Source: Paenibacillus kyungheensis | Lineage (GTDB): Bacteria; Bacillota; Bacilli; Paenibacillales; Paenibacillaceae | DNA: 64,000 bases | NCBI RefSeq assembly: GCF_028606985.1 | Contig: NZ_CP117416.1 | Coordinates: forward strand, 251,501 to 315,500 | Direction of reading: 5' to 3' | The notes under the pieces: generated by a model | The model's database searches: none | Told to the model about the DNA's origin: nothing | The model's input: only the letters and a program-made list of their open reading frames with translations | Part shown: positions 53,957 to 63,278 of the stretch, piece after piece | How the letters are laid out: each line of letters begins with the position of its first letter | Position numbering within the stretch: the stretch's first letter is position 1 | Program-made: the position numbers and the translations under genes

Positions 53957-56042
53957 GTCAATACACCAACACGGCTACAGGAGCGGTTACCGTACTGAGT
54001 CGTCAATCGTCATACTATGATGGATTTGGATTTTTGCGAGTGGATAAGACGTACAACGAAAGTAACGGCTGGACGCGTTCTCAGTATCATCCTGATGATC
54101 AAGGACGCGCCATTTATGCGATCGATCCACTAGGGAATACGCAGACCGCTAGTTATGACGCATGGGGGCAACAAGTGGAAGCGACCGATCCATATGGCAA
54201 CCTGTATATTACAGCCAACCATATGACCCAGCGGAAAAACAATCATTTTGCGATTGCCGCCGCCGATGTATCCGCTTATCGTGCAAATGCAGATAACCGT
54301 AGCATCCGTCTCAATGCAGTAGAACAATCCTATGATGTCTACGGCAATCTAGCGACAACGACTGCATTCAAAGACGGTGCTTCTCAAAGCCAACCGATTC
54401 AAGAAAGCTACACCTATGATCTACAAGGCAACATCCTAAGTTATACCGATCCGAACCAGACGAAAAACAGCAATGGAGTCACCAGCAACTATTCCTACGA
54501 TGCTCTAAACCGACTGACTGCGGTGCAAGATGGGATCGACCAGACGACTCGTTATGCGTACGATGGTACAGGCGGTCTGACGAAGATCACTGTGAACGAC
54601 TCTGCTGGCAAAAGCGAAACATTATACACCAAAGCGTACAACGAAGCCGGACAACTGACCGACAAAACCGATACGTCAGGCAAAAACACAGCCAATAGCT
54701 ACAGCTCTCGTGGCTTAGTCGAAGAAATGCGAGATCGTAACGGAACGATCACCAACTACCAGTACGACGAACGAGGTCAACGTACGGTAGCGACACTGAC
54801 TGCAACCAACGGCAATACCTTACAAACGAAAACCATTTTCGGTAGTGGCGGTAATATCTTAACCGACCGACACGAACTGTATCTGAACGGTACCAAAACT
54901 GCTACCCAGACCAGTACGATCGACAAACAAGACCGGATCACCAGCCTGACTTCCACAGGAACGAATCAATACAGTTCCCGTCTGGACGTCGCTTACGATA
55001 CGCTTGACCGCATTACCAACCAGAAAAACAGCTTGTCCGGCAGTAGCTTTTTCACGAACTATGGCTACGATAAGCTTCGTTTGAGCCAGATTCAGACCAA
55101 CGGCGCACAAACACGCAACACCGCCAAAGCGAATAATGTAAACTACGAATATACGCCACTCGGGATGGTACAAGCAATTACGTTCCCAACGTTAGCCGAT
55201 GGCAGTGTGCTCAAAGAAAGCTTTACCTACGATGCACTCAACCGTTTGAGTCAGATGAGCAATACAAAAGGCAACAGTACTTTGTCTGCCTACCGTTACA
55301 CTTATGACAACAACGGCAATATCCTTACGGTGAGTGAAAGTCTCAATGGTGGCGAAGCCAAAACATCTACCTACACTTACGACAAGCTCAACCGCCTAGC
55401 AACGGTGAAACGAATCGACGGAAGCACCGCCAGCTACACGTACGATCTACGTGGCAACCGGAAAACGCTGAGTGATACGCAGGAAGCATCAGCCACCAAA
55501 GAATCCAGTTACAGCTACGATCTGGATAACAAGCTGATTGCAGCGACGATTGACGGTACGAAGACCACAATCGACTATTTACCGGATGGACTCCGTTCTC
55601 AGAAAACAACAGGCACAACCACTACTCAATACGGCTACAACGGTAGTGGACAAGTGGTATCTGAAAAAGCAAGCAACGGCAACACTTCGACCTATATCCG
55701 TGGCGATCGGGTACTGGTGAAAAAAGACCAGACGACAAGCAAAGATTACTATTACCTGTTCAATGGACACGGTGACGTGGTGCAGATGGTCGATACGAGT
55801 GGAACGATTGTGAACAGCTACGGATACGACGAGTGGGGAAATATTGCTAAGCAACAGGAGACGGTAGCGAACAGTTTCAAATATGCAGGCGAAGCATATG
55901 ATAGTGAGACGGGACTTTATTATCTGAAAGCGAGATATTATGATCCGAGTCAAGGACGGTTTTTGAATGAGGATAGTTATGAGGGACAGATCACGAATCC
56001 GTTGACGCTTAATATTTATGGATATGTAAATAATAATCCATT
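53957..56042 (+). repeat. Rhs core, copy B
   Basis: Near-identical to copy A (48094-50168). The match begins abruptly at GTCAATACACC, 18 nt past a TAA, in DNA that upstream has no relation to Rhs. Confidence 0.9.
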
Positions 56043-56754
56043 AATCTATGTTGATCCCACAGGTCACTATAATCAAGCGAGTGGAAGTGGTGGAAGTCCT
56101 TCCGAAGCTCGTTATTATAACTTAGCGAATGCCATAGATACACGAGTCGTAATTAATATGCGTGGAAGTAATCAGAACACTCAGCAAAATATGCTGACCA
56201 AATTAATTGATAATTATAAATATTCATTTTATGGACAATCTTACAATGGAGAAATGACACGTAACCAATTCACTTATTTGTATAATATGTCTACTGATTC
56301 CAATAATCCAGGAAGTGTAAAATGGGCACTTGCTCAATTAGATGATTTCTTTACCAATGGAATGAACGATAAAAATAGTGATATCGCTTTAGGTTTTGGT
56401 ATGGGAGGAGCAGGAGCATTAGGAGGTGCTGGTAAAGGCAGAAGTAGTGATTATTTATCTAAAGCTTTAAAACAACAAAATTTATCAAGCGCACCTGCAA
56501 ACTTTAAACAGTCTTGGTCTCAAGATGGGTACGATTATCAAGTAAGGATTCATCCTGCTAATCCTCAGTATGGAAAAGAAGGAAGTATATATCGAGTTGC
56601 ACGTAGACAGCAAGGTCAAGATGCAAAAGGTCAAGGATATGGGTGGGAATATATTGATACCAACGGAAATTGGCATCCTACAAGTACATTAAAACCGACG
56701 AGTGATAAATATAATGCGAAAGCAGCAGCAGATACGCATATTAATTTACCGTAA
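54034..56754 (+). CDS. Orphan Rhs fragment with BECR-type RNase-like toxin tip
   Basis: Open frame from 53941 to 56754; the first start-like codon is TTG 54034, which lies inside Rhs-coding DNA without a ribosome site. It lacks the signal peptide and N-terminal half, so it is probably silent. The Rhs core (residues to about 670) ends in YVDPTGH. The new tip (about 235 residues) ends with DGYDYQVRIHPANPQYGKEG, GYGWEYIDTNGNWHPT and AAADTHINLP, which resembles the Ntox30-like tips of the BECR RNase fold; moderate certainty. A Gly-rich GFGMGGAGALGGAGKG linker precedes it. A cognate immunity candidate follows 14 nt downstream. Confidence 0.7.
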   Translation: MRVDKTYNESNGWTRSQYHPDDQGRAIYAIDPLGNTQTASYDAWGQQVEATDPYGNLYITANHMTQRKNNHFAIAAADVSAYRANADNRSIRLNAVEQSYDVYGNLATTTAFKDGASQSQPIQESYTYDLQGNILSYTDPNQTKNSNGVTSNYSYDALNRLTAVQDGIDQTTRYAYDGTGGLTKITVNDSAGKSETLYTKAYNEAGQLTDKTDTSGKNTANSYSSRGLVEEMRDRNGTITNYQYDERGQRTVATLTATNGNTLQTKTIFGSGGNILTDRHELYLNGTKTATQTSTIDKQDRITSLTSTGTNQYSSRLDVAYDTLDRITNQKNSLSGSSFFTNYGYDKLRLSQIQTNGAQTRNTAKANNVNYEYTPLGMVQAITFPTLADGSVLKESFTYDALNRLSQMSNTKGNSTLSAYRYTYDNNGNILTVSESLNGGEAKTSTYTYDKLNRLATVKRIDGSTASYTYDLRGNRKTLSDTQEASATKESSYSYDLDNKLIAATIDGTKTTIDYLPDGLRSQKTTGTTTTQYGYNGSGQVVSEKASNGNTSTYIRGDRVLVKKDQTTSKDYYYLFNGHGDVVQMVDTSGTIVNSYGYDEWGNIAKQQETVANSFKYAGEAYDSETGLYYLKARYYDPSQGRFLNEDSYEGQITNPLTLNIYGYVNNNPLIYVDPTGHYNQASGSGGSPSEARYYNLANAIDTRVVINMRGSNQNTQQNMLTKLIDNYKYSFYGQSYNGEMTRNQFTYLYNMSTDSNNPGSVKWALAQLDDFFTNGMNDKNSDIALGFGMGGAGALGGAGKGRSSDYLSKALKQQNLSSAPANFKQSWSQDGYDYQVRIHPANPQYGKEGSIYRVARRQQGQDAKGQGYGWEYIDTNGNWHPTSTLKPTSDKYNAKAAADTHINLP

Positions 56755-56768
56755 AGGACGTGATTTCT

Positions 56769-57137
56769 GTGAAAAAAAATGATGTCTTATTATTAGTTAA
56801 AGATATTAATAGTAAATTAAAAAATAATCTATGGTTTGATTTTGAAGTGGTTAAATATGAAAAAAATGAGGTCATTATTGGTGGCGGGAAAAGCTTATCC
56901 TATCCACATGAAATTGAGATTCAGTTCACAGACGTATTTTTTATATCCTTACCTATGGAGTGGCAAACTGATACTTCAAAGGATGTATTGGTTATTCTTG
57001 AAGGTGAAGAGGCGTATAATATAAATACTCAGTTTCAAGTAGAACAAGGTCATTATATTTTCAAGTTTATTCCAGAAGGTTATTCAGAGGAGTTTGGTTG
57101 TTTGATTGGCGCAAAGAATATTACGGTCGATTTTTAG
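56769..57137 (+). CDS. Candidate immunity protein for orphan tip B
   Basis: A 122-residue soluble protein. GTG 56769 lies 9 nt after AAAGGA at the end of the toxin frame; GTG 56760 is too close. Alternating hydrophobic/charged strands (FDFEVVKYEKNEVIIGG; EIEIQFTDVFFISLP) suggest a small beta-rich fold. Unknown family; immunity role is inferred from position right after the toxin tip. Confidence 0.6.
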   Translation: MKKNDVLLLVKDINSKLKNNLWFDFEVVKYEKNEVIIGGGKSLSYPHEIEIQFTDVFFISLPMEWQTDTSKDVLVILEGEEAYNINTQFQVEQGHYIFKFIPEGYSEEFGCLIGAKNITVDF

Positions 57138-57159
57138 TGATAAATACAAATATATCATG

Positions 57160-57197
57160 AAAAAACTTTGAGGAATAAATTTCTTCAAGGTTTTTCT
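57160..57197 (+). terminator. Terminator after immunity gene B
   Basis: AAAAACTTTGAGGAA and TTCTTCAAGGTTTTT arms (two G-U pairs) with a 5-nt loop, then CTTTG. Confidence 0.75.
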
Positions 57198-57253
57198 TTG
57201 AACTGATTAAGTTGAAAGTAAATACAGAAATTATATAATCATAATATTGCGGA

Positions 57254-58107
57254 GATACATCGGGTAAAAACACAGCGAATAGCTACAGATCACCCACTAC
57301 CAGTACGACGAACGAGGTCAACGCACGGTAGCGACACTAACCGCAACCAATGGCAACACCTTACAAACGAAAACTATTTTCGGTAGTGGCGGCAATATTT
57401 TAACCGTAAGCGAAAGCCTCAACGGTGGGGAAGCGAAAACGTCCACCTACACGTATGACAAGCTCAACCGCCTAGCCACGGTGAAACGAATCGACGGAAG
57501 TACGGCAAGCTACACCTACGATCTACGTGGTAACCGGAAAACAATGAGTGACACGCAGGAAGCATCAGCGACCAAAGAATCCAGTTACAGCTACGATCTG
57601 GATAACAAACTGATTGCCGCAACCATTGATGGTACCAAAACAACGATTGACTATTTACCGGACGGACTCCGTTCTCAGAAAACAACAGGCACAGCGACCA
57701 CCCAATACGGCTACAACGGTAGTGGACAAGTGGTATCTGAAAAAGCAAGCAACGGCAACTCTTCGACCTATATCCGAGGCGATCGAGTACTGGTGAAAAA
57801 AGACCAGACCGCAAGTAAAGACTACTACCTGTTCAACGGACATGGTGATGTGGTACAGATGGTCGATACCAGTGGTGCGATAGTGAACAGCTATGGGTAT
57901 GATGAGTGGGGGAACATTGCTAAGCAACAAGAGACAGTAGCGAACAGCTTCAAATATGCAGGCGAAGCCTATGATAGTGAGACGGGACTGTATTATCTGA
58001 AAGCAAGATATTATGATCCGAGTCAAGGACGGTTTTTGAATGAGGATAGTTATGAAGGACAGATTACGAATCCGCACAGTATCAATGGATATACGTACGT
58101 TCATAAC
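57254..58107 (+). repeat. Rhs core, copy C, with two internal deletions
   Basis: Matches copy A/B in three blocks. About 45-50 bp are missing after 57288 and about 460 bp (the counterpart of 49003-49463) after about 57400. The first deletion shifts the frame (a TAG falls at 57280-57282 in the downstream frame). Confidence 0.85.
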
Positions 58108-58773
58108 AATCCGTTAATCTATGTCGATCCCACAGGGCATGTTACAGAATCGTATAATGATGGAGCATTACGGAATTTATTGCAAGATGCTCGAAGTAAG
58201 GTGAATTCAAAGTCCGATGCATTATACTCGAAGTATAAAGCGAAGGTAACTGAAGTCTATGGGAATTTCGTAGATGATAACACATACAATTACCTGTTTG
58301 ATTTAACGACAAAGACAAGTACGTATGGAAATAGCACAGGGAAATCAGACTGGGCGATAGAGCAGTTAGTTAGTGGTTATCAAGAATATGAACTGGCAGA
58401 GTATATTGCGACAATGGCTATGGGAGGAGTAGGCGGTGTCGGACCAGGTGGTGGAAAAGGTAGAACATATAGTGCAAATGGAAATGCAGAGTTAAGGGCA
58501 TTGAGAAGACCTGCATTTGATGAATGGGTAGAAAATGGTTTTACTGTAGGTGATAATAAATTTCAGCTGAATCAGCATGCATATAATAGTCTATTCAAAT
58601 CCGGTCGAAAAGATATAATGCCAGATGATATTGTAGGAGCATTAGAAAATCAATCAATGCCTGCGGCACCTGGAAGTGTATTGTATACAAATCCTCATAC
58701 TGGAACTAAAGTCTATGTAAATCCTGAATCCAAATCTGTAGTAGGAATTCAACCTAAAAAATTTCAAGATTAG
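57481..58773 (+). CDS. Orphan Rhs fragment with RelE/BECR-like toxin tip
   Basis: Frame open from 57283; GTG 57481 is the first usual start codon but lies in Rhs DNA without ribosome site, so expression is doubtful. The Rhs core closes with YVDPTGH at about residue 220. The tip (about 210 residues) has a MGGVGGVGPGGGKG linker and ends FQLNQHAYNSLFKSGRKDIMP, DDIVGAL, VLYTNPHTGTKVYVNPESKS. The His-x(n)-Arg-x-Asp-Ile-x-x-Asp-Asp-Ile pattern resembles BECR/DUF4258-like RNase tips. Immunity candidate 14 nt downstream. Confidence 0.65.
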   Translation: MKRIDGSTASYTYDLRGNRKTMSDTQEASATKESSYSYDLDNKLIAATIDGTKTTIDYLPDGLRSQKTTGTATTQYGYNGSGQVVSEKASNGNSSTYIRGDRVLVKKDQTASKDYYLFNGHGDVVQMVDTSGAIVNSYGYDEWGNIAKQQETVANSFKYAGEAYDSETGLYYLKARYYDPSQGRFLNEDSYEGQITNPHSINGYTYVHNNPLIYVDPTGHVTESYNDGALRNLLQDARSKVNSKSDALYSKYKAKVTEVYGNFVDDNTYNYLFDLTTKTSTYGNSTGKSDWAIEQLVSGYQEYELAEYIATMAMGGVGGVGPGGGKGRTYSANGNAELRALRRPAFDEWVENGFTVGDNKFQLNQHAYNSLFKSGRKDIMPDDIVGALENQSMPAAPGSVLYTNPHTGTKVYVNPESKSVVGIQPKKFQD

Positions 58774-58787
58774 TAAGGAGAATTAAA

Positions 58788-59234
58788 ATGACTTTAAGAC
58801 TACTTGCTCTTAATAAAAATAATTTAATTTCAAAATCTATATGTACTTATACACCATCGATTCGAACATTTAATATTGTAACTAAACATATGAATGATGA
58901 ATGTATACCTTATCAGATAGGAGTGGGTATTTGCATATGGTTAAATGAATCAGGCGCAATGGGAGAAATTGAACTTATATATCCTATACAAACATCCAAA
59001 CACAATTTCTTTGAACCAAATAGTGTTGAAAAAATTATAGGAGAGCCTATCTTTAGTGTTAGTGAAACTGATTACGATAACGTGACCGTTGAAATTTCCC
59101 AAGACAATTTCGTAATATGGTTGAAAAGCAAAAGTGAATTTGATTTAAAGATTATCTCCGAGAATATCTATTACTTGTTTCAAGATAATAAATTAGTTGC
59201 AATAGGATCAGAATCTTACGATACCATAGAGTGA
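58788..59234 (+). CDS. Candidate immunity protein for orphan tip C
   Basis: A 148-residue soluble protein; ATG 58788 lies 7 nt after AAGGAG. No known family recognised. Its C-terminal half (VTVEISQDNFVIWLKSKSEFD and YYLFQDNKLVAIG) matches a broken reading frame downstream (59746-59946), showing that this immunity family was present twice. Confidence 0.6.
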   Translation: MTLRLLALNKNNLISKSICTYTPSIRTFNIVTKHMNDECIPYQIGVGICIWLNESGAMGEIELIYPIQTSKHNFFEPNSVEKIIGEPIFSVSETDYDNVTVEISQDNFVIWLKSKSEFDLKIISENIYYLFQDNKLVAIGSESYDTIE

Positions 59235-59309
59235 ATTTATTTGATAAATAACTATATTTAGTGATAGTTTTAATTTGTAAGAAAGAAAATATAGTAGATA
59301 GAATAAATT

Positions 59310-59374
59310 AAAACATCTTCAAAAAACTGAAGTCCTTTTGAAAAGTGAAGGACTAATTTTTGAAGGTGTTTTTC
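59310..59374 (+). terminator. Nested hairpin terminator after immunity gene C
   Basis: Outer arms AACATCTTCAAAAA and TTTTTGAAGGTGTT, inner arms AGTCCTT and AAGGACT, followed by TTTCATTTTC. Confidence 0.7.
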
Positions 59375-59489
59375 ATTTTCATATACTAGAGTCGATTATC
59401 AAAGATCAGTTTTCATAGAATATAAAAATAACTAATAATATATAGCGTTTTAGTAAAATATCGAAATTAGTCTGGATAGGGAAAAACCA

Positions 59490-59603
59490 ATGAATTCTAC
59501 AAAGATTAAGTTTGTAGCTGAAGAATATTCTGAAGAGGTAGAACTTTTGATTGTAGCAAAACAGATTTCGTATCGATTGTTAACAACTAAGAAGGAAATA
59601 TGA
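59490..59603 (+). CDS. Short ORF, possible toxin or immunity remnant
   Basis: A 37-codon ORF from ATG 59490 (AGGGAAAA upstream) ending in TGA that overlaps the next ATG at 59600. The product is acidic then basic (FVAEEYSEEVELLIVAKQ; RLLTTKKEI). Not recognised. Likely debris of an earlier toxin/immunity pair, yet the stop-start overlap keeps the look of a translated unit. Confidence 0.35.
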   Translation: MNSTKIKFVAEEYSEEVELLIVAKQISYRLLTTKKEI

Positions 59604-59946
59604 TATCTAACGTAAGCGAACTCACTATTGATGAGATAGGTAAAAAAGGTGCTGTTCAAGACTATCGTATTATATCTAGAGCAGATCAGGTCTATAAACA
59701 GACAAATGGTGATGTTCAAGCTTCAGGTGGTTTTTCGAAAATATAAAGATTAAAAAAGGGTTACCTTTATTAAAAGTAGTTTCTGATTCAACTGAATTTT
59801 GTATCGAGAATACTGATAACGGATTTATTATGTGGTTTGAGAAAGAAAAAGAAATTGATTTGAGAATAGAATGTAATGATATTTCTTTTCTTATTCAAGG
59901 TAATGAACTTCTAGGTATAGCTTGTACTAAAATAAATTTTATTTAA
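59600..59946 (+). pseudogene. Frameshifted paralogue of immunity gene C
   Basis: ATG 59600 (AAGGAAAT upstream) opens 48 codons ending at 59746. From 59746 another frame continues to TAA 59946 with STEFCIENTDNGFIMWFEKEKEID and FLIQGNELLGIA, which is similar to the C-terminal half of the immunity protein at 58788. A minus-one shift near 59740 therefore broke the gene. Confidence 0.65.
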
Positions 59947-60073
59947 AAAATAACACTGTCTATGGGATATTTTAATATCTTGTAGGCTTACATAAAATAC
60001 TGAAAATAAATGCTAAATCCTAACTCAATAAAGATACGATATACCTGCAAAAAATAGAGAGGACTTTAAAGCA

Positions 60074-60205
60074 ATGGAATTTAAAGATGTTATAGGAGCA
60101 AGTGATGGTTCCGGAACCAAGTATATGCGTGTTGAGATGACAAATGGAGATATCATACACGGGCATCCAATTACAGAGGAAGAATACAAAGCATTACTAA
60201 AATAG
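60074..60205 (+). CDS. Orphan C-terminal toxin tail fragment
   Basis: A 43-codon ORF (ATG 60074) with KYMRVEMTNGDIIHGHPITEEEYKALLK at its end. The NGDIIHGHPI...EEY pattern looks like the last strand and helix of a secreted toxin tip, not a full protein. It lies 12 nt upstream of an immunity-like gene, so it is probably the remnant of a lost toxin whose immunity gene was kept. Confidence 0.45.
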   Translation: MEFKDVIGASDGSGTKYMRVEMTNGDIIHGHPITEEEYKALLK

Positions 60206-60217
60206 GATGGTGATAAT

Positions 60218-60532
60218 ATGCTGGATGATCATGTGGATTTTAGAAGTGGAAAAATAGTGTTCAATGATTTTGATTTAAATTCGGATGTGCCATTAAATGA
60301 GCAGATATGGTCTTTGAAAGAAGATATTTTACAAGTTGAATATAGTAATGAATATATATTAGATGTAGGTTGGGTACATGATTTTGATGCTGAAAAAGGT
60401 TATTTTAAATTAGTAATTATTCAGCAAGAAGATTGGTTGAATCCAATATTTGTATGGGAAACTAAGAGTGTAAGGCAGTTATATAATTATATGAATGAAG
60501 CAGTATCAAAACTTGAAATATTAGTTAAATAA
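60218..60532 (+). CDS. Candidate immunity protein retained after toxin loss
   Basis: A 104-residue acidic soluble protein (MLDDHVDFRSGKIVFNDFDL; GWVHDFDAEKGYFKLVIIQQ). ATG 60218 lies 6-7 nt after AGGATGGTG. Not recognised as a named family. Keeping immunity without toxin protects against sister strains and is common in such islands. Inferred from context. Confidence 0.55.
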   Translation: MLDDHVDFRSGKIVFNDFDLNSDVPLNEQIWSLKEDILQVEYSNEYILDVGWVHDFDAEKGYFKLVIIQQEDWLNPIFVWETKSVRQLYNYMNEAVSKLEILVK

Positions 60533-60582
60533 TATTGGTAAATTTCTTTTAAAGATGATTTGATTGATTTTAACCAGTCGAA

Positions 60583-60620
60583 GATAGCTACTTTTGTTTT
60601 CAATAACAAAAGTAGCTATC
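60583..60620 (+). terminator. Strong perfect hairpin after the retained immunity gene
   Basis: Perfect 16-bp arms GATAGCTACTTTTGTT / AACAAAAGTAGCTATC with a 6-nt loop. The tail (CTCCATTTAATTT) has few T, so termination is likely but not certain. Confidence 0.6.
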
Positions 60621-60686
60621 TCCATTTAATTTATAAAAATCATCACGTTAAATAAAATAGAACATTATTATAGAAAATGATTTTTA

Positions 60687-62459
60687 ATGGTACGGCATAA
60701 TCTAACTAAGACTCAATGCAGTTCCCGTCTGGACGTCGCTTACGATACGTTTGACCGCATCACCAATCAGAAAAACAGCTTGTCAGGTAGTAGCTTTTTC
60801 ACCAACTATGGCTACGATAAGCTTCGTTTGAGCCAGATTCAGACCAACGGCGCACAAACACGCAACACCGCTAAAGCGAATAATGTAAATTACGAATATA
60901 CGCCACTCGGGATGGTACAATCGATCACGTTCCCGACGTTAGCGGATGGCAGTGTGCTCAAAGAAAGCTTTACCTATGATGCACTGAACCGCTTGAGTCA
61001 GATGAGTAATACCAAAGGCAGTAGCACGTTGTCTGCCTACAGTTACACATACGACAACAATGGGAATATCTTAACGGTAAGCGAAAGTATCGATGGTGGC
61101 GAAGCCAAAACATCTACCTACACTTACGACAAGCTCAACCGTCTAGCAACGGCGCAACGAATCGACGGAAGCACCGCCAGCTACACGTACGATCTACGGG
61201 GTAACCGGAAAACGCTAAGTGACACGCAGGAAGCGACAGCAACCAAAGAATCCAGTTATAGCTATGATCTGGATAACAAACTGATTGCAGCAACGATTAA
61301 CGGTACGAAGACTACGATCGACTATTTACCCGATGGACTCCGTTCTCAGAAAACGACAGGTACAGCGACCACCCAATACGGCTACAACGGTAGTGGACAA
61401 GTGGTATCTGAAAAAGGAAGCAACGGCAACACTTCGACTTATATCCGTGGCGATCGAGTACTGGTGAAGAAAGACCAGAGTGCAAGTAAAGACTATTATT
61501 ACCTGTTCAACGGACATAGTGATGTGGTGCAGATGGTCGATACCAGTGGAACGGTTGTGAACAGCTATGGGTATGATGAATGGAGGAACATTGCCAAGCA
61601 ACAGGAAACGGTAGCGAACAGCTTCAAATATGCAGGCGAAGCATATGATAGTGAGACGGGACTGTATTATCTGAAAGCAAGATATTATGACCCGAGTCAG
61701 GGACGGTTTTTGAATGAAGATTCAGTGGAAGGTCAGATCGACAATCCCTTAAGTTTAAATATATATACGTATGTAAATAATAATCCTTTATTATAGTATG
61801 ACCCATCAGGACATAAAGCAAAATATGCTATTGGTAGTATGAAGTATGGTAGGTACACACATACAGCGCTAGGTACAATTTTTCAGCTAGTTAATTTATT
61901 AACTGTTGATGAGGTTGCGTTTACAGAAGAGAAAGTTACACTTACTAGTGGTAAAAACGGGAGGCTAGATTATGCACTTAAAACAGGTACTAGTAGTTAT
62001 GAAGTTTATGAGTTAAAGCCTATGAGCTATCGTACTAATTCTAAAAAACATGCTTCTGCACTAAAACAACTTAATAATTACGTTAATGGTATAAATGCAA
62101 ATGGATTTTTAAATGATCCTAAGGCAACTGCTACAAAAGGAACAAAGTTTAATCCAAATGGATTAGTAATTAATGATCCATTTGATTCAAATAAAGTTAT
62201 CAAATTCTATACGTATGATGATGATCCAGGGATGATATATTATGATTCATTAGACAGAGAAAAACCAAATGAAGATTTAAAAGTAGTACCAGAGCCTAAA
62301 ACAAGTGAAATATGGGATGCATTATCAGGGTTTTTCGCACCTTCATATCGACCTAATGGAATACCTTTGCCTAATGGACTGCCACCTTTAGGTGGTGACA
62401 AAGGAAATGGAGGTTTGACTCCATTTCCAATTCCTATCCCCAAATATATTATTCCATAA
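60687..62459 (+). pseudogene. Orphan Rhs fragment with PD-(D/E)XK-like toxin tip, interrupted by TAG
   Basis: Rhs homology starts at about 60719 without ribosome site or signal peptide (ATG 60687 is in unrelated DNA). The frame runs to TAG 61794-61796, in the closing motif NNNPLL-stop-YDPSGH, then stays open to 62459. TAT to TAG is a single change. The tip (from 61839 ATG, 206 residues) holds GRLDYALKTGTSSYEVYELKP, where Asp and E-L-K fit a PD-(D/E)XK nuclease site, and a Pro-rich C-terminus (NGIPLPNGLPPLGGDKG). Double loss of expression makes this a silent cassette; the tip itself is intact. Confidence 0.7.
60719..61790 (+). repeat. Rhs core, copy D
   Basis: Matches the 3' part of copy A from AGTTCCCGTCTGG (49111) to the DPxG closing motif, with scattered mostly silent changes. 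Confidence 0.9.
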
Positions 62460-62472
62460 GATGGAGGAGAAA

Positions 62473-63165
62473 ATGAAAATACTATCAATAATAAAAATAG
62501 TAATGAGTAAAGAATTGGAAAAATTAGGTTTCAAATATCAGAAAGAAAACGATGCTTGGTTATTTATAAGAAATAATAATGGGAATGTAGAAGGTATAAG
62601 AATTGAAAAAAGTAATTGGGAAAAAAATTCAATAAGGTTTCGTTTTTTTAATAGCGGAGGACAAATCAGTAGCTTTAGATTAACTGGAGAACGTGGAGAA
62701 TCATGGTATTACTATGAAAATGAATCTGATTTACGAAATATATTGATTGAAATTTTAGAAATCACTAACAAGTATGCACTTAAATGGTGGAATGAAAATC
62801 AGCCTATTGATAGTTATCCCAATGAATTAAGAACAATGTTAAATCATAAAGAAGATTTTCAACTAAGTTCTACTGATCCACAAATGCTAGTTAATGTAGA
62901 GGAACTCTTACGCAAACATCCTAAAAAAGATGTAGTGATTGCAATGACTTACTTTTTAGGAAATATATTTATTGAGAACTTAGGTGGAGAGTGGTCATAT
63001 AATGAGAAGAAAATTCCTTATATAAAACACATTGGAGGATTTGATTTTTTGAATCGAGAAATGTATGATCCAATAAAAAATTTTCTAGATTCTCCTTTTT
63101 CAGAAAGTTTATTATCCTATTATAAAAGTTTTGAAGAAACAGTCTCTAACCTCAAACAAGGCTGA
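62473..63165 (+). CDS. Candidate immunity protein for orphan tip D (DUF4304-like start)
   Basis: A 230-residue soluble protein. ATG 62473 lies about 5 nt after GGAGG; ATG 62461 overlaps that site. The opening (VMSKELEKLGFKYQKENDAWLFIR, then GIRIEKSNWEKNSIRFRF) resembles DUF4304-type immunity proteins; the C-terminal part (MTYFLGNIFIENLGGEWSY, IKHIGGFDF) is shared with the broken paralogue downstream. Role inferred from place after the toxin tip. Confidence 0.6.
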   Translation: MKILSIIKIVMSKELEKLGFKYQKENDAWLFIRNNNGNVEGIRIEKSNWEKNSIRFRFFNSGGQISSFRLTGERGESWYYYENESDLRNILIEILEITNKYALKWWNENQPIDSYPNELRTMLNHKEDFQLSSTDPQMLVNVEELLRKHPKKDVVIAMTYFLGNIFIENLGGEWSYNEKKIPYIKHIGGFDFLNREMYDPIKNFLDSPFSESLLSYYKSFEETVSNLKQG

Positions 63166-63183
63166 TTTAAAAGTATATTGTAT

Positions 63184-63217
63184 AGCCACATTAATATGTT
63201 GATGTGGCTTTTTTCTA
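63184..63217 (+). terminator. Terminator after immunity gene D
   Basis: AGCCACAT and ATGTGGCT arms (extended by TAA/TTG) with a short loop, followed by six T. Confidence 0.85.
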
Positions 63218-63278
63218 TACATTTTGTAGTATGAATTTAAGTTTCTAGAATAAATATAATTAAGTAGGAGGAGAAAAT

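Noticed and set aside
54034-54100. TTG 54034 as a genuine translation start of Rhs copy B
   Set aside because: It lies inside sequence identical to the middle of the complete Rhs gene and has no ribosome site; the fragment is likely silent.
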